Source of the DNA: Stercorarius parasiticus
Taxonomy: Eukaryota; Chordata; Aves; Charadriiformes; Stercorariidae
DNA: 64,000 nt
Reading direction: 5' to 3'
NCBI GenBank assembly: GCA_013396915.1
Contig: VWZL01000597.1
Location: forward strand, 67,963-131,962
The translations under genes were made by a program, and so were the position numbers. The notes beneath the pieces were generated by a model. The model was not told where the DNA came from. It saw only the letters and a program-made list of their open reading frames with translations, and ran no database searches. Positions within the stretch are counted from its first letter, which is position 1. Every line of letters begins with the position of its first letter. Shown one piece after another: positions 12,501 to 21,412 of this stretch.

Positions 12501-15500
12501 TGCCAGCTCAGCTGACCTAATTCCTCCTGTTATTCTGATGCTAGGAGACAAGCCAGGTGCTCCTGCAGCCAGCCAGACAGAACATCATTGCCCTAAGCAA
12601 CCAGCGATGCAGAATTTGATTCATTTCTATCAGCCCCCTTGAAACAACCTTGCCTAATAAACAAACACAGCTTGGAGATCCTCACTTTGCATTTTGAGAG
12701 CATCTCTTTCTGTTTATGGTGGTATTTAAGGCCCGCACATCATTAAGCAGGACACATCACACAGTTAAAGCACCTCTTTGCTATCCACTAAGCACAAAAG
12801 AGATTCTAAATCTATCTGTTGGCAGGGCTCTTCCCTGGATTCTGCTGTGGACATTTATCATTAAATTTCTCAGAGAGGAACTACAGCGTCTGAAGACAAT
12901 TAAGATGGCTTCTCTTAAGCAAAGTATATTTAGGTCTGTACCTGAGAAACATTGCCTTGGAAGACCACATCACTCATTCACTTTCCATCAAGTTCGCCAT
13001 TTACTATTGCTACATGAACATGAATAACAGGAAAAAACAAACCCAAACAAAACAACAGACCAAAGAAAAAACAACAAGCAAAAAAGTACATACTTATTTT
13101 GAAAACAAAGTCAAACCAAAAACCTTCTCTCCTTGACTTTGCAGAGCAAAGACCACCACCTCTGGTGGCCACCCCCTGTGCCTGGCTTCTCATTTCCCAC
13201 CGTATCTCGGCCTGCCTCATGGAAGACACACGTCCACTTCAGAGGCCCAGAGCTTCTCTACAAGTTTCCCCAAAGCAAACCAGAGCCATCCAGCCCAGAT
13301 TCCTACCACCAACGCCAACCCTGCATTTGCTGGTCTGCCTGTTGAGCAAAAGCTTTTCAGTTGGTATCAAGAGGTGGGAAGGCACGGGGTGCAGGAAAGG
13401 GAGAGGAAAAAGGAACACACACGAAAGTGAACTGTATCCTCTGTTCTCTACGCAGGCTCGAGCATTAAGATGAGCTTTTGAAACACAGTTTTATTGCAGT
13501 TTCACAGTTTAGGGTCAAGTCCAGTCTGACCACAAAATTAGATCTTTTAATTGGGCTTTGGTTTAGACCTATAAATATTTGAAAGAAATTCAAACTGTGG
13601 GTCTCCATTTGAATTCAATCCTATCCAGCCACTGATGAGGAGGCACCTCTTCCCATCCATCTTCCAAATCTCCACCTCCTTGCTTTCCTCACTCCAACCA
13701 AGTGCATTCAATCCTCACAAGGATTTTAAACAGTGGAAATTTTCATAATGGAAACACTGATAGAGCTTCAAGAAGAGAAGCACGAATAGCACCTCCGCCG
13801 TTACCAGAGCTTTGCTGTCAAACTGTGAACACAACAGCCCACCAGTTTCCGATTACTCCTGGGAAACATTCCTTAATCTGTCATTATAGTCTGAGTAATG
13901 CCACCTTCCACAGGAGCTTTGAGGCTATTAACCTCCACGTCGCCGGCTCTTCCATGACATCCTAATCATGTGAGAGGAACACAGGTATGTGCTTTACACA
14001 CAGGATGAGTAAAACAGTGATCATGATTTCAGAAATGCAACAAGACCACTCCCTCTAAAAAAAGCCCATGACTCTCTGAGGTCTATATTTAGTGGTCAGC
14101 ATTTACTAGATGTTTCTGTGATCTGCACAGTGGGGTACTCAGCTAGCGAAGCCAACATTAAATACAAGTTCAAGACTGTAAAATTCTCTGCTCTCCATAA
14201 ACATAGCCATTTTGGTCCATTAAACTCTCAAGCCTCATCCTACAAAACTACCGGCGGAGGGTGGTTCGGTTTTTGTCCTTTTCGCCTTCTAGCTCTAAAT
14301 TAAGCCAGATGCAATCTTCAATAACAGAGTGTTTCCCTTCAACAGAGGTGAGGACACTGATGGAGCAGGACAGCAGACACCCCATTCTTGTCCGCAGCAC
14401 CAACAGAAAGAGGATTGCTTGGCAGTTTGGAGAAGCCTGCACTTTACTCCCACTCACCAGGCAACTTGCCAGCTTCGCTCGGGGATGGAATTAAAACAGG
14501 ATTTAACCAGGCAGGCAGCCTGACCTCAGGAGTGTGATCTCCCAGGCACAGAGTGCCTCCTTAGTCATTCCAAGTGTCACAGCGGAGCCCTGTCTCCCAA
14601 GATGGGGCACCCCAACGGCAGTGCCCAAGGAACAGAAGATCCTGCCTTAGGTGGCACGAGAGGTGGCGTGGCAGGGAGGTGACACTGCAGCAACACTGAT
14701 TCATCCAACATCACACTCATCAGCCAAGAGCTGCAGCAGAAGCGAGCGGAGCTGGAGGGCACACCAAAGGACACTGCCGTACACGGAGCTCCGGAGATCC
14801 CAGGGGACAGCAGGAGGCACGTACGCAAGATGTGGGCTAGCAGCTAAAGGCTCCATGTCGGAAAAGGGCAATGGTGCAGACAGCACAACAGAAGATCACA
14901 GCCCAACAGCCAGGTCCTATTGATCACAAGGACTTTCTATACAGCAACAACAGAACCAGCCTGTTATTACTTGGCTCTCAAGATCAGCCCAGGGTGACTG
15001 ATCATTAAGCTGAGACATGTTTGTTCTGCCACCCATGCCTTAATCCATCTGCAGAAGAAAAACTGCACTGCTAGGACTCTGTGTTCTTTGTCTCCAGGAG
15101 CTCCAGGTGATACAGTCACCCCAACAAAAGTATTTCTGGTGAGTCTGTACTGCACGAGTGAGTTAAGCATTCCTCTCAGCTCATCCCGAGCTGGTGAGTA
15201 TGATAAGCCAACGTGACAGAAAGTTACAGAAAGATGACCCTCAAGTAACCTAGGCTGAACCAGAAACTCAGCAGCACAGTGCCCTGCATGACATTAACAG
15301 CTACGTTTCCACAACTGGTCCATCCTACCCCTGCAAAAATTAGAGGAAAAAAAAACAACCCACAAAAATCACCCGATACCCACACAAGCACAGTCATAGC
15401 TAGGCTGCTTTAAGAAGCAAGCTGAGATCACAGCACACAACTAGGGAAAACGTGCCAGTAAAATAATCCTTCTTCCCATTTCATGCAGGAAAACACTTTC

Positions 15501-18500
15501 TAATATCCAAAGCATGATTTATGTCCAGGAATAGCAGATTTTCTGCCCTAGCACCAACACAGCCACATGTGAGATCTTCAGTTGACACATACTCAACTAA
15601 CCTTCCTGAGGCAACCGGCACAGAACAGGGAAGAAAACATACCCAGGACCTCCCATTGCTCCAAAGATCTTAGCTACATTTAAGAACTTACTTCTTACTA
15701 GTGCTGGAAGAAGCTGTCTAGCACACAGTGCTCTCAGGACCCAACAAGTTCAAGAGTTACCTTCCTACCATTGAATCCCCTTGGCTTATCAAGTGGTCTC
15801 TGATCACAGATTCAGATTCAACATCCAGAGTCACAAAAGCAACCAAACCAAGTCCCACGCACCACATGCTGCTAAGCTTTCAGTGTCAACATGTGTGAAG
15901 AACTGAGCTGATCCTCAGAGTTTTGGAAATCCTTTTTCCAAGAAACCTCATTTCCAGACCAGTCCTCACCCAGCAGAAACCATCGTTTGTATCCTTGTTG
16001 TCACAAATTTCCACCCTAAGGGACAAGACCTCATTTGTCTGTCTTCAAACAGAGTAAAAAGTCTTCTGGAATCCAGATGTCCCCCTAAACTGGTGTACTT
16101 CCCTCAACTGCTGCAGTCTGGAGACCCCAACTCCAGCCCCTCCGCAAGCCAGCCAAGGAGTCAGGGATTGCTCAGCAGCAACCAATGCACTCCACATATG
16201 GTGGAATATGGTTTCTTCTTTATGCCAAACATCTCCTGTGCCTAGGAAAGATACGCACCACCAACTCCAGACACTAAAATAGACTGTACTTTTAGAAACA
16301 CAATACAATACAGTTTATCCTCTTTTTGAGCAGGGGTTCTCGCATTAGTCTCCTAGACTATTCACAGCACCTCTCATTAATACATGAGCACATAATAATG
16401 GGAATATGCATATTTCATTTTGTGAGCCAGTCTCATGTAATGATGCTGCTCTTAGGACTCTAGTGAGGGGATCTATAAAAGTCCAGACACTGCACTTTAA
16501 TGCATTAAGCATTCACCAGTATCATTTATTCCTAGGAAGCTTCTTATTTTGCCATTATTTATGAACCAATATCACAAAGATCTATGAAACAAGAAGGAAC
16601 GCAGCAATTTTCCTAGATTTGAAGGATAAAGTAAGTGTGTCAGGGTGAGAGCTGCTGTCACTATTAAATATCAGCACTGCAAGTATCTGTCTGGGGCAAG
16701 TCTGGCATTACATCAAAAATCTTGATTTGTACAAGGCCTGCTTAGCATTAGCTTTTAACCAGGAAAATGCAAACGAAAGCATCATTGGGTGTAATCACTT
16801 GCTTACAGCCACTGTGGTTTTGGCAACCATTTCCTTGTCTGTAAGGAACACGCGAGTAAAAGTTAAAGTTACTGTTGACAGGAGATGCAGAGGCAGGGAT
16901 GACACAAAACGCAATGACAGAAAAAGCTACAGAGCAACTTTAAGATTCACAGGAAATATTTTTTCCTTTTTGCTCTATGATGTTGTAATACCAGAATAAA
17001 CCCCTCCAGTTTTAGAAAGCCTGAAAGTAAGGGCTCAATTAACTGCAACTATGACATTTTTGAGGGTAAATATATATGCAGCTATGAATGAAGCAACCAA
17101 CTTTGTATCAGAGGAAGAAGGTGAGTAATAAGTATTTTCCACAAAGTAAAGCAAGGCGGGCAGCAGCCAGCCTTCCACAGAACTGCACTTTTACCTTTGC
17201 AGTAATTTACTCCCATACAACTCCTGAGCGGACACAGAGCAAGGCCAAACATTCAGACACATTACACATACAGCTGAGGCAGGTGGAATGCATCAGACTG
17301 ATGACCCATCACCTTACACCAGAGGAGACTCCACACCCTGGCAGCACTATATAACATCCAGTGCCACCCAGGTCATGTCATTTCGTCCAAGAAATCAAAT
17401 TACCCAGGTCATACAAGGACTCTCTGACAAAGCTGATAACTGAACATACACCTAGGCATGCCTTAAGCCCAGGACCATTCTCAAGTTCCTCTTGTGGTAT
17501 CTTACTTGCTAATACCTCACCAGCCTACACTGCTATACACAGAATTTAACTAAAGCTCACTTGCCATCACATAGGGAGAAAAAAATGTATTGCTGCAGTT
17601 CTAACAGTGATGAAATCACTCCTCTTGCAGGAAACGTCTTTGAGCTCCTTCCTACCCGGCAGTTATCTGAAGCAGGGCGAGGAGTAGAACATGAACAAAG
17701 GTTCTGAAAGACCTGCAATAAGCAAATCCAGCAGCATAATGCTTCATACAAATGCAAACTATAGAGGAAGCACAGGAGCAGGCACTCACTCCCTCAACTG
17801 AAAAGTTATTAAGTAAACTTAGAAGGTACAGAGGAGAATGAAAAAAACATGAGATCTAATGCCCCGAGTGGCCTGTGCCCAGAGGAAACTGCCCCAGCTC
17901 TCGAGCACGCATCAGGCCAAACACAGTCACTGCTTCCCACGACCAGCTCTAAAGGCTGGTTCAGGTGCAACTAAAGGACATTTCCAAGAAGCAATCCCGT
18001 TGCCGGCAGACTCCCTCCCAGCGCAGCCTGAAATCCCCCACCTCCACCTCTCGACAAAGCAATGCCAGGCACAAAATGCTTCCCAAGGAGCTGGCCCCCC
18101 GCAGCACCTTCCGTGACCCCCTGCTCCGGCGGAGCGGGACAGGGTGGGTGACACAGCCCCGGGGCCAGGGTGACGCGGGGAGACTACAGCACCCAGAAGG
18201 CACTGCAATTAGGCTGTACCAACCGGCTGGGACTCGTGTTCGGGGTGACGCGGAGGCCACCGGAGCCAATCCACAGGAGAAGAAGGAATGTCAACAAACA
18301 CGGTGGCCTGCGGGACATGTGATATCAGGGACAGGGCAGGCAGCTCCAGATAAGCCACCCCAGGGCCAGCCGGGGGGTCCAGCAGTCACGCACCCATCGC
18401 TGGCAAACACCAGACCTCAGGGCAGCACAGGCTGTACCGACGCACCGCGCACCAACCCCTCCATCCAGGAGCAGGAGGGCTCCATTTCAGGCTGTTAGAT

Positions 18501-19545
18501 CCTGCGGTGGGTTTTGGGTTTTTTTGGTGTTTTGTTGTTGGTTTTGGTTTGTTTTTTTGTTTTGTTTTGTTTTTTAAAGCATCACAAATGTCAGAGAAAG
18601 CTTGCGCCATGACCCAGCAGCATTGTTTTTAACTAAAAATTCAAGGGAGGAGAAAAAAAAACAACAACAAAACAAGTCATTGGATAACGGGTTTCAGAGC
18701 AGATCAGTTTTAGCCCCTCAGATTAGATCTTCAGAGCTGACTTTGAAGGAAAAAGCAACTGCGGGAAACCACAGTAATCTAAAAATGTCTGCTGCAATTT
18801 TTAACACTTAGTGACTGCCACAAGGACAACACAAAAAAATGCAAATAAAAATCCTCTGGAACTGAAGACAATCATATGCTACAAAGTCATGCTCACACTA
18901 TTTTTACATAGCTTACGAAAAAGAAATTGTCTTAGGGAGTATATCCAGACCAGGGAAAGAAAATAAAAGGTAGGCATGCCAAGAATAACTACTGTAATTT
19001 TATTTCTAACATTTTGGGAACTTAGGCGCTTCCAACACAGACATATTCACCAGACACTGCATTTCACTGCGTAACATCCCAGGAGCAGGAGCTCCCACCT
19101 CAACTCCCAACTGTGTAAGAGTTCTGTGGTCCAGACAACAATTAATACATGATCTGCTCAGCCATGTTTGTTTATCTTTCCCTAACTTATCACAACACTT
19201 TTTTCCCCCCTCCCAGAACACACGTGTTTGATTACAAACATCTGTTAAAAACTGAAATTCCACAAACTCTATTCAGCCTCTCCCAAATCCTGAATGCTTT
19301 GCCGTAACTGAATGTATTTACCTGGAAGTCATACAAGGCAACGATGTTTTCATGTTTCAATTCCTAGAAAAAGCAAAACAAAAACCATAAGCTAGGAACA
19401 ACAAAGGACATACAGAACAAAGACTGAAGAAAACAAGTCAGTCTACTTTTACCTTAAGTATTTTTATTTCCTTCCCCAGCAGAGTTTGAGATTTTGCAAG
19501 GTTTTTCTTGTTAATGCATTTCACAGCTACTTCCAGCTCAGGCTT
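3499..19545 (-). CDS. ULK1: ULK1 gene, 5' coding part (exons 2-5, kinase N-lobe and hinge)
   Basis: ULK1 is the cytosolic Ser/Thr kinase that, with ATG13, FIP200 and ATG101, starts autophagosome formation under mTORC1 and AMPK control. Four minus-strand exons join in frame: 19453-19545 (31 codons), 19322-19363 (14), 4308-4340 (11) and 3499-3535 (12 codons plus 1 base). They read through the beta3 strand with the ATP-binding lysine (VAVKCINKK), the alphaC region with its conserved glutamate ([10 protein letters not shown]), beta4-beta5 ([17 protein letters not shown]) and the hinge ([12 protein letters not shown]). All have AG acceptors and GT donors. The first exon is ULK1-like rather than ULK2-like ([21 protein letters not shown]2 has VAIKSINKKNLSKSQ as I recall it), and MMP17 lying upstream in the same orientation supports the paralogue call. 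Exon 1, the C-lobe and the rest of the protein are not in the visible sequence. Exon numbers follow the human gene from memory. Confidence 0.95.
3536..4307 (-). other. ULK1: ULK1 intron 4 (772 bases)
   Basis: This is a short intron between exons 4 and 5. Apart from the pyrimidine-rich tract on the transcribed strand near 4267-4300, just after the exon 4 donor, nothing was recognised. Confidence 0.85.
4308..4340 (-). CDS. ULK1: ULK1 exon 4 (33-base exon, beta5 and gatekeeper region)
   Basis: This very short phase-0 exon encodes [11 protein letters not shown], the beta5 strand leading into the kinase hinge. The acceptor is ctttttccccag and the donor is GAG followed by gtgagtatg. Its size is a multiple of three, so skipping would keep the frame but remove beta5. 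On the transcribed strand a long pyrimidine tract (tctctctctttttg, then a run of T) starts about 10 bases after the donor. The exon stands alone, about 15 kb from exon 3 and 772 bases from exon 5. Confidence 0.93.
7007..7079. repeat. Two-copy imperfect tandem repeat, unit about 37 bases
   Basis: Copy one (7007-7043) begins GCACCCTCTGAACA and copy two (7044-7079) begins GCGCCCTCTGAACA. Both continue into a diverged AAGCCTC(A/G)CT segment. This is a small local duplication inside ULK1 intron 3. Confidence 0.8.
9771..9793. repeat. CAA/TAA microsatellite
   Basis: A short (AAC)n run passes into (AAT)n within ULK1 intron 3. Confidence 0.8.
13029..13085. repeat. A/C-rich low-complexity tract
   Basis: This stretch is almost wholly A and C, with recurring CAAAC-type units, in ULK1 intron 3. 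Similar tracts lie at 18652-18678, 19925-19963, 28297-28352 and 33171-33197, with the T/G complement at 18506-18576 and 34057-34100. Confidence 0.7.
13157..13168 (+). promoter_or_regulatory. CTCF-like motif
   Basis: CACCTCTGGTGG matches the YCTRGTGG-type core of the CTCF consensus in about 10 of 12 positions by eye. It lies in ULK1 intron 3. Only the short core was compared, so a chance match is quite possible. Confidence 0.25.
17990..18480. promoter_or_regulatory. GC-rich CpG patch in ULK1 intron 3, candidate internal promoter or regulatory element
   Basis: By hand count about 26 CpG fall between 18001 and 18480, in sequence clearly richer in G and C than the surrounding AT-rich intron. Near its middle, ACTACAGCACCCAGAAGGCA (18183-18202) resembles the ZNF143/THAP11 binding motif (ACTACAnnTCCCAG followed by a GC element). 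A CCAAT box (NF-Y type) lies at 18266-18270. The 11-mer GGGTGACGCGG occurs exactly twice, at 18168-18178 and 18243-18253, on either side of the ZNF143-like site. Such combinations are typical of CpG-type promoters. A transcript start here is an inference. Confidence 0.4.
18506..18576. repeat. T/G-rich low-complexity tract
   Basis: This run of TTTTG and TTTG units lies directly beside the GC-rich patch. An A/C-rich tract of the opposite sense follows at 18652-18678, so the two could pair. Confidence 0.7.
19322..19363 (-). CDS. ULK1: ULK1 exon 3 (beta4 region)
   Basis: This 42-base, phase-0 exon encodes [14 protein letters not shown]. The HENIV motif is the typical segment after alphaC in protein kinases. 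The acceptor is ttttctag before GAATTG and the donor is CAG followed by gtaaat. It is followed by the unusually long intron 3. Confidence 0.95.
19453..19545 (-). CDS. ULK1: ULK1 exon 2 (ATP-binding lysine, alphaC helix)
   Basis: This 93-base exon is phase 0 at both ends and encodes 31 residues beginning [14 protein letters not shown] and ending GKEIKILK. The lysine of VAVK is the ATP-anchoring residue of protein kinases, and the glutamate of GKEIKILK is the alphaC glutamate that pairs with it. The acceptor reads ctctttcag before AAGCC, and the donor reads AAG followed by gtaaaag. Intron 2, between this exon and the next, is only 89 bases (19364-19452). Confidence 0.95.
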
Positions 19546-20336
19546 CTGAAAGAGTGAATATGTAATTCAATAATAAATGTAAATTTCACCATTAATTTAC
19601 ATTAGGATAAGCAGCCTCTTAACTGAAAGAAGTGTCTTGCAGCACCGGTAAAGGCCCCTCACTTTATATCCTAATGCCTGTCCCTCACTTGTTCAGACTT
19701 GCCCTTTCCCGAATTATGCTTGTCAGCCCAAGGTTTGGCTTTTTGTTACTCCTTTATACGATGATTATCCTCTTATTTAATCACTAGAAATAAACGCACT
19801 GTGGGAGCCTTGGCTTATCCCAAGCCCTGATGATGGAAAATCCATGGCCGGATTGGTTTCCTTTTATTTACCAGCAAGCAATTTCCCCCTTCCTCTTGGA
19901 AAAGGACAAAACTTCACAGGCACCAAAAAAAAAAAAAACACAACAAAACCACCCCAAAACAAGAGGTCTCTACACACTTCACAGACAGTGTGTGGGGATG
20001 TTTATTCTCACTTGTTTTCAGGGTAAGGGCCAGTTTTGGTGACCAGGACATCTCTGGGGACACCTCGGCAGTGGGTTGCCGGCCTCCGGCCCCGCTCCGG
20101 CCAGCCGCAAGGTGAAGCCACCTGCCCGGGTCCTGCTGGCACACACGCCTGCCTCCCAAAGAAACTCCAGAATAACAATAATAAATAATAATAAATATGT
20201 CTACCATCACCAGAGCTGCCCCAGCGCCGGGGGCTGATGCCCAGGCTAAGAATAGCCACCCCAGCCCAGTGGGGATGGGGTGACCGGGACGTGGTGCCCA
20301 GCCCGGCCCAATAGATCTATAAATAAAAAGCGGGGG
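19546..20336 (-). other. ULK1: ULK1 intron 1 (3' part) up to the assembly gap
   Basis: The stretch between the exon 2 acceptor and the gap passes from AT-rich to GC-rich from about 20040. No exon-1 coding sequence (the glycine-loop segment expected as GKFEFSRKDLIGHGAFAV or similar) was found on the minus strand. It contains an AAT-rich microsatellite at 20171-20197 and a TATAAATA string at 20318-20325. Confidence 0.7.
20171..20197. repeat. AAT-rich microsatellite
   Basis: An imperfect (AAT)n/(AATA)n run in the 3' part of ULK1 intron 1. Confidence 0.8.
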
Positions 20337-20813
20337 NNNNNNNNNNNNNNNNNNNNNNNNNNNNNNNNNNNNNNNNNNNNNNNNNNNNNNNNNNNNNNNN
20401 NNNNNNNNNNNNNNNNNNNNNNNNNNNNNNNNNNNNNNNNNNNNNNNNNNNNNNNNNNNNNNNNNNNNNNNNNNNNNNNNNNNNNNNNNNNNNNNNNNNN
20501 NNNNNNNNNNNNNNNNNNNNNNNNNNNNNNNNNNNNNNNNNNNNNNNNNNNNNNNNNNNNNNNNNNNNNNNNNNNNNNNNNNNNNNNNNNNNNNNNNNNN
20601 NNNNNNNNNNNNNNNNNNNNNNNNNNNNNNNNNNNNNNNNNNNNNNNNNNNNNNNNNNNNNNNNNNNNNNNNNNNNNNNNNNNNNNNNNNNNNNNNNNNN
20701 NNNNNNNNNNNNNNNNNNNNNNNNNNNNNNNNNNNNNNNNNNNNNNNNNNNNNNNNNNNNNNNNNNNNNNNNNNNNNNNNNNNNNNNNNNNNNNNNNNNN
20801 NNNNNNNNNNNNN
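20337..20813. other. Assembly gap (477 N)
   Basis: A run of unknown bases is flanked on both sides by GC-rich sequence. The missing ULK1 exon 1, start codon and transcription start most likely lie here, because exon 2 is at 19545, gene direction is right to left, and neither flank encodes the kinase glycine loop. Confidence 0.97.
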
Positions 20814-20980
20814 GGGCCGAGCCCGGCGCATTTAAAGGCGCCTCCCGCGGGCGGCCCTGAGTCAGCGGCGCGGCACGGTCCCCTGTGCCGCTCCGGATGG
20901 GGACGGGAGGTCTCCTGTCACCCGCTCCGCGCCTTTGAGAAATGTGCCCAGTAACTAAAGAAATGAGTCCGTTGGGGTGA
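20814..20980 (-). promoter_or_regulatory. ULK1: Likely ULK1 proximal promoter or 5' untranslated region
   Basis: This GC-rich, CpG-dense sequence is immediately upstream of the gap and of the inferred exon 1. It contains TGAGTCA at 20858-20864, the AP-1 palindrome, extended to TGAGTCAGC, which also fits the small-Maf/NRF2 antioxidant-type element. A TTTAAA string lies at 20831-20836. The region upstream to about 21550 remains GC-rich. Promoter function is inferred from position and base composition. Confidence 0.5.
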
Positions 20981-21379
20981 ATGTTTACAAATTCACCACA
21001 GGATGGGTGACAGGGCCCAGGCGGGACCCGAGGGGCTGCAGGGCAGAGGTGGGCCCCATCCCACAGTTTGCAGCACCCCTTCTGCTACCTCCTCCACACG
21101 CCCCGGCCCCTCTCCACAGCCGGCTGTGGTGGGAGTCTAGGGCCCCGCCGACCCTCTGAGGGGAGCGCAGCAGGCCTCCAGCTCGCTCTGAGGAGGCTCT
21201 CCCCTGAGAAACCTCTTGGCATCCTGGTCCGGAGCTCAGTGTGCCATCGTTGTGAGGCGAAACCTTGCCCAGCCCGAGCCCGGTACTCGGCCATCTGCAG
21301 TGACCCACCAGCTTTGTCCTGGGGGTGCGGGCCCGTCGGTCGTGCCCTCCATCACAGGAACCTCTCGCACGTCCGACCC

Positions 21380-21412
21380 GCTCCAGGCTGCCGAAACCTG
21401 CTCCAGGCTGCC
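21380..21412. repeat. Short tandem repeat, 20-base period
   Basis: GCTCCAGGCTGCC occurs at 21380-21392 and again at 21400-21412, separated by 7 bases, in the GC-rich DNA upstream of ULK1. Confidence 0.75.

Larger units (their letters stand above)
4341..19321 (-). other. ULK1: ULK1 intron 3 (about 15 kb)
   Basis: This large intron lies between the exon 3 donor at 19321 and the exon 4 acceptor at 4341. Open frames of up to about 180 codons occur on both strands, but none resembles a known protein. Recognisable contents are a two-copy tandem repeat at 7007-7079, a CAA/TAA microsatellite at 9771-9793, A/C- or T/G-rich tracts at 13029-13085 and 18506-18576, a CTCF-like motif at 13157-13168 and a GC-rich patch at 17990-18480. 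No CR1 copy was seen in it. Confidence 0.85.

Noticed and set aside
17965..18498. 177-codon plus-strand open frame over the GC-rich patch in ULK1 intron 3
   Set aside because: Low stop-codon density in GC-rich DNA explains it. The sequence is low in pattern and unlike any known protein.
20297..20336. TATAAATA next to the gap as a plus-strand TATA box
   Set aside because: Both genes run on the minus strand. The string lies in AT-rich DNA inside inferred ULK1 intron 1 and has no transcript support.
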